Origin: Microvirga sp. SRT01
GTDB taxonomy: Bacteria; Pseudomonadota; Alphaproteobacteria; Sphingomonadales; Sphingomonadaceae
Length of the DNA: 64,000 nt
NCBI GenBank assembly: GCA_018139225.1
Contig: JAGSNX010000002.1
Coordinates: forward strand, 496,001 to 560,000
Reading direction: 5' to 3'
In this document: positions 1 to 9,906 of the stretch, piece by piece
Position numbering within the stretch: position 1 is the first letter of the stretch
Layout: each line of letters opens with the position of its first letter
Translations under genes and position numbers: made by a program
The notes under the pieces: model-generated
What the model was told of the DNA's origin: nothing
The model's database searches: none
The model's input: only the letters and a program-made list of their open reading frames with translations

Positions 1-2328
1 CAACGACGCCGCCGGATCGTCGCGAAAGATGTCGACCAGCGTCCCTGTATCGATCGGATCGACATGCTGCGCATGCAGCGGCAGGCCACCGCGCGCCAGC
101 CGGTCGGCGATCCGCGCATGCACCGCGCGCAGCCGGCGGATCGCGGTGAACAGTCCCAGCGTGCCGCCATTCGCCGCCTCGATCAGCCGCGCATAGGCAT
201 TGGCGAGCGCCGGAATGTCGCCGCGCTTGACGTCGGTGACGATCAGCACCTCGGCGTTGTTGGCGTAGTCGAACGGGCTCTCGACCTGAAACCGCGCCGG
301 CGCGCGAGCCAGATGCGGGGCTCCCGTCCGCGCCTCCGCCACCGACCAGTCGCCGCCGCCCGTCAGCGTCGCCGACGTGACGAGCGCGCCGTGCGCCGGC
401 TTCAGCACGATCTCCGCGAACGGGCGCGTCGGGTCCAGCCAGCGGCGATGCAGGCCGATGTCGTACTCGCGGCCCTCGACCCGCTCGACCGACAGCCAGT
501 CGACATGATCGGGATCGACCGGCCCGCCGACCCGCGCCAGCAGCGCCAGCCACGCCGCGACCGTCTCCGCCCGCCAGCCGATCGAGGCGATTGCGCCTTC
601 GACCCGCGCCCGCGCCGGTCCGTCGAGCCAGTCCGGCCCTTCGGTCAGCACCGCTTCCAGCCGCCGGCCGAGCGTCACCAGCGGTCGCACCAGCGCATCA
701 AGCGCGGCGGCGGCGGGGGCGGCGGCCTCGATCAACTCGGGCGTCGGTTCGGCCAGCTCGGCCTCCAGCCCGTATCCGGCATCGCCGGGCTGTTCGGCGC
801 GCGCATAGGTCAGGCCGCGTACCGCCGCGAGCAACGCCTCGATTGGGCCGAACGGCTGCCCCTCGTTCAGCCGTCCCAGCCAGCCGTCCGCCGCCAGCGC
901 CTGCGCCGCCCGCACCGCATCGGCGATCGCGACCCCGCCCGCCTCGTCGTAACTGGCGACATCCGACAGGCGTGCCTGCAACCCGCGCCGTCGCCCGCGC
1001 CCGCCCGCCTCGGGACCCAGGATCCAGCGGCGCAACTCGATCGTCTCCGATCCGGTCAGCGCCACCCCGAACATCGCATCGGCGGCGTCGAACAGATGAT
1101 GCCCCTCGTCGAAGACATAGCGGGTGGGCCGTGTCGCCACTTCGCGTCCGCGCGCCGCGTTGACCATCACCAGCGCGTGGTTGGCGATGACGATGTCCGC
1201 GTCCGCGCTCGCCCGCGCCGCCCGTTCGATGAAGCACTTCCGATAATGCGGGCACCCGGCATAGACGCACTCGCCACGCCGGTCGGTCAGCGCCGCCGGC
1301 CCGTTGCGCCGGAACAGCGTCGGCAGCCAGCCGGGCAGGTCGCCGCCGACCATGTCGCCGTCCGCGCTATACGCCGCCCATCGCGCTACCAGCTGCGCCA
1401 GCACCGCTGCACGGCCCGCGAAGCCGCCGTGCAATGCGTCCTCCAGGTTCAGCAGGCAGAGGTAATTCTCGCGCCCCTTGCGCGTCACCACCCGCTCGCG
1501 CCGCAGTACCGGGTCGGGGTAGAGCCGCTGCGTCTCCGCCGCCAATTGCCGTTGCAGCGCCTTGGTATAGGTTGAAATCCACACCGCGCCGCCCGCCCGC
1601 TGCGACCACAGCGAGGCGGGCGCGAGATAGCCCAAAGTCTTGCCGATGCCGGTCCCCGCCTCCGCCAGCACCATGTTCGGCGACTCGCGCACCGCGCGCG
1701 GCGCGAAGGCGGCGGTCGCGGCGGCGGCATAGGCCCGCTGCCCCGGCCGTTCCTCCGCCAGCCCGCCGGTCAGTTCCGCCAGCCGCGCCTCGCTATCGCC
1801 CGGCTCGATCTCGATCGTGCGCGGCGCGGGGCGGGGCGCGCCTTCCTCCCATTCCGGCAGGCGGGAGAACAGCCAGCGCTCGTCGACCCGCGGCTTGACG
1901 ATGCGCGGTCCGACGACGGGGGCCCAGGCCCACCGCAACCGGCCGAGCGACTGGACCGACGCCCATGCGCCCTCCCGCTCGCGCCAGTCGTTGTCGGGCA
2001 CCGCCAGCAACGCCGCCGTCGCCTCCAGCAGAAACGCCGCCACATCCTCGTCGCGCTCCGGCGGCGACAAGTCGACCGCGCGCGCCAGCCCGGCCGGCGT
2101 CGGCACCGCGAACCGCGCCGGATGCAGGAAGGCGTACAGTTCGAGGATGTCGAGGCCCGACAACTCCGCATAGCCCAGCCGCTGCCCGACCAGCGGCGCG
2201 TTCAGCAGGATCACCGGCGTATCCGCGGCGACCCGGATCGCCTCGCCACGCCCGACCGGCCGCGTCCCCTCGGCGGTCGCGATCCAGATGCCGCCATGGC
2301 TGGCATGAAGGGCGGGGTAGGGGGGCAC
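1..2328 (-). CDS. DinG/XPD-type ATP-dependent DNA helicase (C-terminus outside window)
   Basis: Superfamily 2 helicase of the DinG/XPD type, expected to unwind DNA 5'-3' in repair. The reverse strand is open from 2328 to the window edge (776 codons visible). A Walker A motif AEAGTGIGKT lies near residue 222. Four cysteines of an Fe-S domain follow (one in ENYLC near 289, three in ECVYAGCPHYRKC near 353), then a DEAH-type box DEGHHL near 405. The start is GTG at 2328, because an in-frame TAA lies only 9 bp upstream and no ATG intervenes; the N-terminus reads VPPYPALHASHGG. Helicase domain 2 is beyond the window. The family is clear; the exact subfamily (DinG or a sphingomonad paralog) is not. 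Confidence 0.88.
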   Translation of the reverse strand, partial: MPPYPALHASHGGIWIATAEGTRPVGRGEAIRVAADTPVILLNAPLVGQRLGYAELSGLDILELYAFLHPARFAVPTPAGLARAVDLSPPERDEDVAAFLLEATAALLAVPDNDWREREGAWASVQSLGRLRWAWAPVVGPRIVKPRVDERWLFSRLPEWEEGAPRPAPRTIEIEPGDSEARLAELTGGLAEERPGQRAYAAAATAAFAPRAVRESPNMVLAEAGTGIGKTLGYLAPASLWSQRAGGAVWISTYTKALQRQLAAETQRLYPDPVLRRERVVTRKGRENYLCLLNLEDALHGGFAGRAAVLAQLVARWAAYSADGDMVGGDLPGWLPTLFRRNGPAALTDRRGECVYAGCPHYRKCFIERAARASADADIVIANHALVMVNAARGREVATRPTRYVFDEGHHLFDAADAMFGVALTGSETIELRRWILGPEAGGRGRRRGLQARLSDVASYDEAGGVAIADAVRAAQALAADGWLGRLNEGQPFGPIEALLAAVRGLTYARAEQPGDAGYGLEAELAEPTPELIEAAAPAAAALDALVRPLVTLGRRLEAVLTEGPDWLDGPARARVEGAIASIGWRAETVAAWLALLARVGGPVDPDHVDWLSVERVEGREYDIGLHRRWLDPTRPFAEIVLKPAHGALVTSATLTGGGDWSVAEARTGAPHLARAPARFQVESPFDYANNAEVLIVTDVKRGDIPALANAYARLIEAANGGTLGLFTAIRRLRAVHARIADRLARGGLPLHAQHVDPIDTGTLVDIFRDDPAASL

Positions 2329-2359
2329 GCGCCCGTTTTAGCGGAACGAAGCGTGAATG

Positions 2360-2926
2360 CTAGAGAATGCCGTGCCCATCGATCGTCAGGTTCGGCACCG
2401 TCGCGCTCTGCAAGGGCCCCGCCATCGGGACTATCCTGCTGTCGACGTAGCTGCCGTCCGCCGGCGTCCAGAACTGATGCACCTGCCGTCCGTCGACATC
2501 GACGACCCAATATCCCGGGACGTGCTGATCCGCATACAGCGTGCGCTTGATCCCGAGGTCCCCGCGCAGCGACGTCGCGCCTACTTCGATCACCAGCATG
2601 ACGTCGTCCCGGTTGAAATACGCGCCCTTGGCGTCGATCCGCGCCACGAGAACGTCGGGTTGCGGCATATTATGCGGCGCGAATGCCAGACTGCCCTCGA
2701 CGTAAGCGTCGTATGGGTCGCTGCGGTCGCGGAGCGCCAGCCGCAGGCGGAACATCAGCTCGTTCTTGATCCGCGTGTGCGGCAACATCTCCGAATTCAC
2801 CGCGACGATGACCCCCTCGATCAATTCCGTGCGACGACCATCGAACGCGCCCGCCCGATCGAGCAGTTCGTAATCCTCGATGCGCAACTTGAACGGTTGC
2901 AGGTCGGATGACGGCATCATGTTCAT
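2360..2926 (-). CDS. Uma2 family (DUF820) putative restriction-like endonuclease
   Basis: A 188-residue protein of the Uma2/DUF820 family, which has a PD-(D/E)XK nuclease-like fold and largely unknown function. The family signature is visible: QPDVLVA near residue 90, an acidic VIEV strand, then KRTLYADQHVPGYWVVDVDG, whose Lys and Tyr-Trp-Val-Val-Asp are typical. The start ATG at 2926 gives MNMMPSS. It sits alone between the helicase gene and the cupin gene, both on the same strand. A second Uma2 protein lies at 28155-28724. Nuclease activity is inferred from the fold family only. Confidence 0.8.
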   Translation of the reverse strand: MNMMPSSDLQPFKLRIEDYELLDRAGAFDGRRTELIEGVIVAVNSEMLPHTRIKNELMFRLRLALRDRSDPYDAYVEGSLAFAPHNMPQPDVLVARIDAKGAYFNRDDVMLVIEVGATSLRGDLGIKRTLYADQHVPGYWVVDVDGRQVHQFWTPADGSYVDSRIVPMAGPLQSATVPNLTIDGHGIL

Positions 2927-2969
2927 GGCGACGCTCTTCTACCACTCACACGGGCCGACCCCAAGCCTT

Positions 2970-3974
2970 TCAGCGCAACGAGCGCGCGATCAGATCCTTC
3001 AACCGCGCCAGCATTCCCGGCGTCCGCTCGCCCAGCACCCCGCGCGCGTCGGGCGGCAGATGCGCGACCGGATCGTCGGCGCGGAAGACATAATGGTCGA
3101 ACATCGCCCGCCACGCCTCGCGCTCGCGCTGAGCCACCGGCCCCAGTGTCAGGATCGCGTGGTACAGCGCGCTCAGCGGCGTCGTCGTTCCCGCCGGCGC
3201 ATCCCGCCACCAGTAATTGACCATCGCACCGATCTCATCCAGCCCGCGCACCGCGTGCCACCAGAGCGAGGGCATATACAGCACGTCGCCCGGCTCCAGT
3301 TCCGCGACCTGCGCCTGCTCCAGCGCCGCGGCGAATTTCGGATGCCGCGCGAAATCCGGCGCGTCGATATCGACCAGGCTCGACGGCTGCCCCGCCAGCG
3401 TCAGGTCGAGCGGCCCGACATACAGGTTCGCAACCTGATCGGTCGGGAACAGCGTGAACCGCCGCCGCCCCATGACCACGCACGCCAGATTCTGCGGCAA
3501 ATCCCAATGCGCCGCCGTCTTCGTCCGGTTGCCCAGCCACAGCGACACGAGCATCCGCCGCTCCGCATCCAGCAGCGGCATCGCATTCTCCGCCCGAAAG
3601 CCCGGGACATGCTTCGCCACCGGCAGCGCCCCGGCATAGATCGCGAATGGGCTGGCGCTTCCCCGCTGGCGCAATAGCAGGTCGAGCAGCTGGTCGATCG
3701 TCGCCAGCCGCCGGTCGTGGTTGTACCCCTCGAAATCCTCGGTGAAGCCGAACCGCCCGTCGATCGCCGGATCGCCGAACCACGCCTCCGCCGGCTCGTC
3801 CGTCGCCCGCGCACGCAGATACGCGGCCAGCGCTTCCGCCCCCTCGCGCGCCGCCGCCACGATCGGCCAGTCCGCCACCAGCCCGCGCAGCACCGCCGGG
3901 CGTCCCGCGGGCACGATCTCCGCCTCGAACCGTGCGCGGTCGACGGCGTAATATTCCGGAACGCTGCTCGTCAC
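2970..3974 (-). CDS. Cupin-like JmjC-type Fe(II)/2-oxoglutarate oxygenase
   Basis: A 334-residue protein of the cupin_8/JmjC family, probably an Fe(II) and 2-oxoglutarate dependent hydroxylase; the substrate is unknown. The metal motif is visible as HWD in [12 protein letters not shown] near residue 155 and a distal His in LWWHAV near 238. The segment GRRRFTLFP is the usual strand after the first metal pair. No signal peptide is seen, so it should be cytosolic. It is divergent from the lysyl-tRNA synthetase gene, with 48 bp between the starts. Paralogs in related bacteria often sit near TonB-dependent receptors, but none is present here. Confidence 0.85.
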   Translation of the reverse strand: MTSSVPEYYAVDRARFEAEIVPAGRPAVLRGLVADWPIVAAAREGAEALAAYLRARATDEPAEAWFGDPAIDGRFGFTEDFEGYNHDRRLATIDQLLDLLLRQRGSASPFAIYAGALPVAKHVPGFRAENAMPLLDAERRMLVSLWLGNRTKTAAHWDLPQNLACVVMGRRRFTLFPTDQVANLYVGPLDLTLAGQPSSLVDIDAPDFARHPKFAAALEQAQVAELEPGDVLYMPSLWWHAVRGLDEIGAMVNYWWRDAPAGTTTPLSALYHAILTLGPVAQREREAWRAMFDHYVFRADDPVAHLPPDARGVLGERTPGMLARLKDLIARSLR

Positions 3975-4022
3975 GGCCCCCAGGGTAGCAGCGCGCCGCA
4001 GGTGGGGCTAGGAGCCGGGACA

Positions 4023-5600
4023 ATGGTCGACGAAACACTGAGAGCGGAGGCGCTGGCCTCCAAGGCATGGCCCTATGAAGAGGCGCGCAAGCTGCTCGCG
4101 CGCTACCCGGACGGGAAAGCCAACGGCCCGATCCTGTTCGAAACCGGCTACGGCCCCTCGGGCCTGCCGCATATCGGCACCTTCAACGAAGTGCTGCGTA
4201 CGACGATGGTGCGTCAGGCGTTCCACGCCCTGTCCGACCAGCCGACGAAGTTGGTCGCATTCAGCGACGACATGGACGGCCTGCGCAAGGTGCCGGACAA
4301 CGTGCCGAACGGCGACATGCTGCGCGCGCATCTCGGCAAGCCGCTGACGACGATCCCCGATCCGTTTGGCACGCACGACAGCTTTGCCGCGCACAACAAC
4401 GCCCGTTTGCGCGACTTCCTCGATCGCTACGGCTTCGACTACGAGTTTGCCTCGTCCACCGAATACTACACCGGCGGTCGCTTCGACGAGGCGCTGAAGC
4501 TGGTGCTGCGCCACTTTCAGGGCATTCAGGACGTGATGCTGCCGACGTTGCGGGCGGAGCGGCGCGCCACCTATTCGCCGGTGCTGCCGATCAGTCCAAC
4601 GACGGGCGTCGTGTTGCAGGTCCCCGTAGAGGTGGTCGACGCCGCCGCCGGCACGATCGCGTTCGTGGACGAGGACGGCCAGCGCGTCGTCCAGTCCGCG
4701 CTCGGCGGCCTGTCGAAGCTGCAATGGAAGGTCGACTGGGCGATGCGCTGGGTCGCGCTTGGCGTCGATTACGAGATGGCGGGCAAGGACCTGATCGACT
4801 CGGTCGTGCAGTCGTCGAAGATCACCCGCGTCCTCGGCGGCCGCCCGCCGGAGGGGTTCAACTACGAGATGTTCCTCGACGAGCATGGCGAGAAGATCTC
4901 GAAGTCCAAGGGCAACGGCCTGTCGATGGACCAATGGCTGACCTATGGCCCCGAAGAGTCGCTCGCCTTCTTCGCCTATCGCGAGCCAAAAAAGGCCAAG
5001 CAACTGCACATGGGCGTGATCCCGCGCGCGGTGGACGACTATTGGCAGTTCCGCGCCAACTACCCGGCGCAGGACCTGAAGCAGCGGCTCGGCAACCCCG
5101 TCCACCATATCCACGACGGCAATGTCCCGACCGAAAAGCTGCCGGTGACGTTCGGGCTGCTGCTCAATCTGGCCAGCCTGCCCGGTGTCGGCGATGCGCA
5201 GACGATGTGGCGTTTCCTGCAACGCTACGACGCGGGCCTGTCCCCGGAAGCGAACCCTGCGCTCGACCGGCTGGTCGGCTATGCGGTCGCCTATGGCCGC
5301 GATTTCGTCGCGCCGACGCTCGTCCGCCGCGCACCGACCGACGCGGAAAGCGCCGCGCTGACCGACCTCGACGCGGCGCTGGCCGAACCGGTCGAGGGCG
5401 ACGACGTCGCCGGCGTGTTGCAGGACCGCGTCTACGAGATCGGCAAGGCGCATTACGGCAAGGAGGCGCTGCGCGACTGGTTCAAAACCCTGTACGAGAC
5501 GCTGCTCGGCTCGTCGCAGGGCCCCCGAATGGGCAGCTTCTTCGCGCTCTACGGCGTCGACAACAGCCGCAAGCTGATCGCTGAGGCGCTGGCGCGGTGA
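4023..5600 (+). CDS. lysS: Class I lysine--tRNA ligase
   Basis: Charges tRNA-Lys with lysine using ATP. This is the class I (archaeal-type) enzyme common in alphaproteobacteria, not the class II LysS of enterics. Of 525 residues, the HIGH-like motif GLPHIG falls at about residues 47-52 and the KMSKS-like motif KISKSKG near 290-296; both belong to the class I Rossmann catalytic core. The frame stays open upstream to 3717, but that stretch is the reverse complement of the cupin gene, so the ATG at 4023 ([10 protein letters not shown]) is chosen. A tRNA-Lys gene occurs elsewhere in the window at 40904. Confidence 0.95.
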   Translation: MVDETLRAEALASKAWPYEEARKLLARYPDGKANGPILFETGYGPSGLPHIGTFNEVLRTTMVRQAFHALSDQPTKLVAFSDDMDGLRKVPDNVPNGDMLRAHLGKPLTTIPDPFGTHDSFAAHNNARLRDFLDRYGFDYEFASSTEYYTGGRFDEALKLVLRHFQGIQDVMLPTLRAERRATYSPVLPISPTTGVVLQVPVEVVDAAAGTIAFVDEDGQRVVQSALGGLSKLQWKVDWAMRWVALGVDYEMAGKDLIDSVVQSSKITRVLGGRPPEGFNYEMFLDEHGEKISKSKGNGLSMDQWLTYGPEESLAFFAYREPKKAKQLHMGVIPRAVDDYWQFRANYPAQDLKQRLGNPVHHIHDGNVPTEKLPVTFGLLLNLASLPGVGDAQTMWRFLQRYDAGLSPEANPALDRLVGYAVAYGRDFVAPTLVRRAPTDAESAALTDLDAALAEPVEGDDVAGVLQDRVYEIGKAHYGKEALRDWFKTLYETLLGSSQGPRMGSFFALYGVDNSRKLIAEALAR

Positions 5601-5609
5601 CCGTTCCGC

Positions 5610-6029
5610 CTAGCTGACGACGCCGTCGGTACAGCGGATACGCATCCCCTTGGTCGTCACCAGCGCGGTTTCGCCGGGTTGCGCCTCGACCCGGCCGTCG
5701 CCCTTGCTGCTCGATACTACCAGGATCATCGGGCGATCGACGACGCAGCGATATTCGGCCTTGGTCACGGTGCAGGCGCGCCGCAGCGCGGCTGCATCGT
5801 CGGCAGACGGATTTCCCACCGATTCGACGCTGAACCCGATCGACGCTGAGCCGCCGAGGAAGGCCGCCTTCAGCCCCGAGATGAGCCGGCCTTGCCACAG
5901 GTCCGGTTTGCTCGTGGGGCTCAACCCGATCTGCGGCGCGAGCCGCGCGCAGAAGCTCGGCCGCCGTTGCTGTGCCGTGGCGGCGCTGCTTCCGATAATG
6001 GACAGTATCGCGACGATCGCCAGTTTCAT
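5610..6029 (-). CDS. Exported hypothetical protein
   Basis: A protein of 139 residues that I do not recognise. The N-terminus MKLAIVAILSIIGSSAATAQ is a standard Sec signal peptide with a probable cut after ATAQ, so the mature protein should be periplasmic. Two pairs of cysteines (FCARL, RACTV, YRCVV, IRCTD) could form disulfides. The frame is open up to 6422, but the ATG at 6029 is the only start that puts the signal peptide at the N-terminus. It converges on the LysRS gene with a 9-bp gap and is divergent from nhaA. Confidence 0.72.
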   Translation of the reverse strand: MKLAIVAILSIIGSSAATAQQRRPSFCARLAPQIGLSPTSKPDLWQGRLISGLKAAFLGGSASIGFSVESVGNPSADDAAALRRACTVTKAEYRCVVDRPMILVVSSSKGDGRVEAQPGETALVTTKGMRIRCTDGVVS

Positions 6030-6224
6030 CCACCACTCCCCGGAACTCGCACGGTCCCCCCGGCGTGTCGGAACGATAGGGACGTTAGACGACAAATGCG
6101 TGACAGCCGCCGGTCCCGCCCGGCTGATGTCTCCGGTCGTGTCGCGGCACTTTGGGAGGCACCCGATCTGCCAACCCTCCAAGCCGTATTCAGAACGCGC
6201 CCCCGATCGGCTAGGCCTGTCGTC

Positions 6225-7451
6225 ATGATCCGTCGTCGCCCCCTCTCCGCCCTCCGCGCTTTCCTCGTCGGGGAAGCGGGGGGTGGTGCCGTGCTGATTG
6301 CGGCGGCGGTCGTGGCGATGGTCACGGCAAATCTGTCGGCGACCGCGCCGGTCTATGAGGCGTTCCTGCACTGGACCACTGGACCGGTCATCGCTCCCGC
6401 GCTGGGGTCGATGACGGTACATCTGTGGATCAACGATGCCGCGATGGCGCTGTTCTTCCTGCTCGTCGGGCTGGAGATCAAGCGGGAGCTGGTCGATGGA
6501 CAGCTTGCCAATCCCAAAAAGCGCCGCCTGCCGATCATAGTCGCGGCGGCGGGGATGGCTGTACCTGCGCTGATCTATTTCGCGGTCGCCGGCAGTACGC
6601 CCGGCCTTGCGCGGGGTTGGGCGATCCCCGCGGCGACCGATATCGCTTTCGCCGTCGGCATCCTCGCGCTGCTCGGCAGCCGGGTGCCGCCGTCACTCAA
6701 GATCTTCCTGACTGCGGTGGCGATCGTCGACGATATGGGTGCAGTGGCAATCATCGCGCTCGCCTACACGCCCGCGGTCGATCTCGGGGCACTGGCGGCG
6801 GCGGCGGGAACGCTGGCGGCGATGATGGCGCTCAACCGGCACAAGGTCGGGGCGGTCTGGCCGTATCTACTCGGGTTCGTGGTGTTATGGTATTGCGTCT
6901 TGCTGTCCGGCGTCCACGCGACGGTCGCGGGCGTGCTGGCGGCGGCGGCGATCCCGCTGACGCTATCGCCGGGCGTTCCCGACGAGCCCGATTCGCCGCT
7001 GCACCGGATCGAGCACGCTCTGGCCGGACCTGTTCTGTACGGCGTCGTCCCGCTGTTCGCCTTCGCCAATGCCGGCGTGTCGCTGCAAGGGATCAGCGCC
7101 GAGACGCTGCTGCATCCGCTGGTCGTCGGCATCGCGGCCGGACTGTTCGTCGGCAAGCAGGCGGGTGTGATCGGCGCAATCTGGCTGGCCGAGCGGCTGG
7201 GGTTTGCCAAACGGCCGGGCGGCGCGGGGTGGATGCAGGTTTACGGCGTCGCGTTGCTCGCGGGGATCGGCTTCACGATGAGCCTGTTCATCGGTCAACT
7301 CGCCTTCCCGGAGGACCCGGTGCTGGCGGAGGAGGTGAAGCTGGGCGTGCTGGGCGGATCGATCGCATCGGCGCTGATCGGCTATTGCGTCCTGCGCCTC
7401 GTCGCCGCCAAAAAGCCGGTATGCAACGCTTCTTCTCCCCCGCCCAGTTGA
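6225..7451 (+). CDS. nhaA: Na+/H+ antiporter NhaA
   Basis: Inner-membrane antiporter that expels Na+ in exchange for protons and keeps the cell tolerant to salt and alkaline pH. The 408 residues contain about a dozen hydrophobic segments. The NhaA signatures are present: PAATDIAFAVG near residue 135 and AIVDDMGAVAIIALAY near 167-180, carrying the paired aspartates that bind the ion. The start ATG at 6225 (MIRRRPLSALRAFL) is chosen because the upstream extension is low-complexity read-through. The 3' end overlaps the following deacylase gene by 31 bp, so the two are probably co-transcribed. Confidence 0.95.
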   Translation: MIRRRPLSALRAFLVGEAGGGAVLIAAAVVAMVTANLSATAPVYEAFLHWTTGPVIAPALGSMTVHLWINDAAMALFFLLVGLEIKRELVDGQLANPKKRRLPIIVAAAGMAVPALIYFAVAGSTPGLARGWAIPAATDIAFAVGILALLGSRVPPSLKIFLTAVAIVDDMGAVAIIALAYTPAVDLGALAAAAGTLAAMMALNRHKVGAVWPYLLGFVVLWYCVLLSGVHATVAGVLAAAAIPLTLSPGVPDEPDSPLHRIEHALAGPVLYGVVPLFAFANAGVSLQGISAETLLHPLVVGIAAGLFVGKQAGVIGAIWLAERLGFAKRPGGAGWMQVYGVALLAGIGFTMSLFIGQLAFPEDPVLAEEVKLGVLGGSIASALIGYCVLRLVAAKKPVCNASSPPPS

Positions 7452-8431
7452 TCCACGCGCCTGCGCGCGAACTGCACAACGGTAGCTTCACCGACTATGC
7501 CGAAACCCCGGCGCGAGCGGAAGCGATCCTGCGTGCGATCGGCGGTGCGGCGGAACCCGCTGATCGCGGCGAAGGTCCGATCCTGGCGGTCCATACGCCG
7601 GATTACGTTGCGTTTCTGAAGGATGCCGCGCGGTTGTGGCGGGAGGCGGGGCGGCCGGGTAACGCCATCCCTTATGCCTTTCCGATCGTCGGCCGCCGCC
7701 CGCTGAAGCTCGACCGGATTGATGCGCTGCTCGGCCGCCACGGCTTCGATGCAACGACGCCGATCACGCCCGACACGTGGGCGGCTGCCTATGCCAGCGC
7801 GCAGACCGCACTCGCCGCGACCCACGCGGTATTGGACGGCCAGCAGGCTGCGTTCGCGCTGTGCCGCCCACCAGGCCATCACGCGGGCGCGGATTATTGC
7901 GGAGGCTATTGTCACCTGAACGTCGCCGCAATCGCTGCGCAGGCGGCGCGCGACGCGGGAATGGAGCGGGTCGCAATCCTCGACATCGACTATCATCATG
8001 GCAACGGCACGCAGGATATCTTCTGGACGCGCAGCGACGTGTTCTACGCCTCGGTCCACGCCGATCCGGCGCGCGACTATCCCTTCTACTGGGGCCATGC
8101 CGATGAAGTGGGCGAGGGTGAGGGCAGGGGCGCAACGCTCAACTTGCCGCTGCCGCACGGCACGACGCGGGCCGCTTTCCGTGCCACGCAGGTCCAAGCG
8201 CTGGACGCGATCGCCGCGTTCGATCCGGGGTTGCTGGTCGTCAGCTTCGGCGCGGACACGTGGGAGGGGGACCCGATCTCCCGCTTCGCACTGAAGACTG
8301 ACGACTATCCGCTGCTCGCCGCCGACATCTGCGATCGCGGGTGGCCGACGGTGATCGTGATGGAAGGCGGCTATGCGGTCGACGCGCTGGGGGCGAACGT
8401 CGCTGGCTTCCTGTCGGGGTTCGACGGCTAG
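7421..8431 (+). CDS. Histone deacetylase family protein (zinc deacylase)
   Basis: A protein of 336 residues of the arginase/deacetylase fold (HDAC, AcuC, acetylpolyamine amidohydrolase group) that removes acyl groups from lysines or polyamines. Visible active-site motifs are RPPGHHAGADYCGGYCH near residue 150, the zinc-ligand stretch DIDYHHGNGTQD near 188, and GADTWEGDP near 277. The start ATG at 7421 lies inside the end of nhaA (31-bp overlap). Its 3' end overlaps the convergent PepSY gene by 4 bp. The substrate cannot be told from sequence. Confidence 0.9.
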   Translation: MQRFFSPAQLIHAPARELHNGSFTDYAETPARAEAILRAIGGAAEPADRGEGPILAVHTPDYVAFLKDAARLWREAGRPGNAIPYAFPIVGRRPLKLDRIDALLGRHGFDATTPITPDTWAAAYASAQTALAATHAVLDGQQAAFALCRPPGHHAGADYCGGYCHLNVAAIAAQAARDAGMERVAILDIDYHHGNGTQDIFWTRSDVFYASVHADPARDYPFYWGHADEVGEGEGRGATLNLPLPHGTTRAAFRATQVQALDAIAAFDPGLLVVSFGADTWEGDPISRFALKTDDYPLLAADICDRGWPTVIVMEGGYAVDALGANVAGFLSGFDG

Positions 8432-9906
8432 ATCGACCGGACTGTCCGCACGCCGCGGAACAGCCACAGGACCGCGCCCGCCGATACCGCCGCGATCAGG
8501 TCAATCGCGATCGGTCCCCCCATCTCCGGCCGCAGCAGCGCCGCATGCCCGGCCGCCGTCGCCAGCACTGCTGCCGCCGCCACCGTCCGCAGCCGTGCCG
8601 CCGTGGCCCAGAGCGGCCACGCGATCGCAGCCACCAGCATCGCAGCCATCAGGCCCCAGAACATGCCCACCAGCGGCGCGTCCGGCCCGGCGGCGCCGCG
8701 CAGCCACAGCGCCGCGAGCAGCGCCAGCGGGGTACCCCAGACCACTACCGCCCAGCACGCCGCCATGCGCTGGCTGTGCAGCCCGCGACGGCGGCGCTTC
8801 TCCAGCCACAGCGAGGTGCCCGTGGCGGTGACGACGCACAGTCCCAGGCCCAGCAGCATATAGGCTAGCTCCACCGCCAGCCCGCCGAAATTGCCGAAGT
8901 GCAAATTGTACGCAGACGCCGCCGCCTGTCGGCCGATCGGTCCATCGGACAGCCCGACCTTGCCCTTCGCGACGCCGCGCCCGTCAAAGGCATAGGTTTC
9001 GCCGTAGATCAGCCGGCGGGGATGCTCGGCAATGATCTGGACGTGCTGGCCGCGCGTGCCGGGGTCGTGCGCGATGACGTAGGTTGGTGTCGTGCCGGGT
9101 GCCTGTGTGGCCTGCGCGCGGATCGCAGTCGCGAGATCGGGCAGGGGCGCGCGAGCCGCGTCCGGCTTCGGTTCGTGGCCGAAGATCGTCGCATAGACCG
9201 GCTCGACCGCGCCGTTCGTGTAGGCGCGGGCTAGTAGCGTCGTACCGACGCTGCCCAGCCCGATGAACGCGCCGGTCAGTGCCACCGCCAGCACGAACGG
9301 CAGTGTCCATACGCCCAGCCGGTTGTGCCAGTCCGCCCGCGCGAGTTGGGTGTTGTGGCGGGTGCGGATGCGGAAGGCGTCTCGGAAGATCCGGGGGTGG
9401 GCGAGGACGCCGGTCACGACCAGTCCGACGAGCATCACGCCGAACGCGCCGACGACGATCAGCCCCAACGTCGCGGGAAGATGCAGATATTCGTGCAGGC
9501 CGATGACGAACTCGGTCCAGGCATGCGCCTCCCGCCCCACGACCTTTCCGGCACCGTCGACATACCAGGCACCGTTGTCGGTGGTGACCACCGCGCGCGG
9601 CAGGTCCGGCGTCGGCATGCGGATGTAGAGGTGCGTGGTGCGCGGCTTGCCCGCCTCGCCGGCGACGACCGCAGTCATCGCCGCCTGTGCCGCGGCGGGC
9701 GACAGCGATGCCGTTTCGGCGATATTGGGCTGTTCCCAGCGTTGCCAGCGATCGTGGATCACGATCAGCGATCCGGTCAGCGCGATGATATAGAGCAGGG
9801 CACTCGCCAGCAGGCCGATCGCGGCGTGGCCGCCGAGCGCGCGCTGCACGAGCGTGGCGGGGGCCGGCGTCGTGGTCGGCGTGTCAATTTTGAAGGGCGC
9901 GTTCAT
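8428..9906 (-). CDS. PepSY-associated transmembrane protein
   Basis: A 492-residue inner-membrane protein of the PepSY_TM family, often linked to siderophore iron reduction. The first membrane helix is near residues 28-52, with PepSY-like periplasmic stretches between helix pairs and histidines near membrane segments (HEYLHLP, DWHNRLG, YNLHFGNFGG) that could bind haem. Translation starts at the ATG at 9906, which overlaps the stop of the 181-aa membrane protein gene by 4 bp, so the pair is translationally coupled. A Fur-like palindrome lies about 95-110 bp upstream of the operon. The usual TonB-dependent receptor neighbour is absent. Confidence 0.85.
   Translation of the reverse strand: MNAPFKIDTPTTTPAPATLVQRALGGHAAIGLLASALLYIIALTGSLIVIHDRWQRWEQPNIAETASLSPAAAQAAMTAVVAGEAGKPRTTHLYIRMPTPDLPRAVVTTDNGAWYVDGAGKVVGREAHAWTEFVIGLHEYLHLPATLGLIVVGAFGVMLVGLVVTGVLAHPRIFRDAFRIRTRHNTQLARADWHNRLGVWTLPFVLAVALTGAFIGLGSVGTTLLARAYTNGAVEPVYATIFGHEPKPDAARAPLPDLATAIRAQATQAPGTTPTYVIAHDPGTRGQHVQIIAEHPRRLIYGETYAFDGRGVAKGKVGLSDGPIGRQAAASAYNLHFGNFGGLAVELAYMLLGLGLCVVTATGTSLWLEKRRRRGLHSQRMAACWAVVVWGTPLALLAALWLRGAAGPDAPLVGMFWGLMAAMLVAAIAWPLWATAARLRTVAAAAVLATAAGHAALLRPEMGGPIAIDLIAAVSAGAVLWLFRGVRTVRSI

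Noticed and set aside
64-1575. Long open frame on the + strand opposite the helicase
   Set aside because: It is the antisense of a gene with a complete set of DinG-type motifs; its translation is Arg/Pro-rich without any domain, as expected of high-GC shadow frames.
4008-5453. 481-codon reverse frame across the LysRS gene
   Set aside because: Entirely within the class I LysRS gene on the other strand, with no recognisable motif; a shadow frame.
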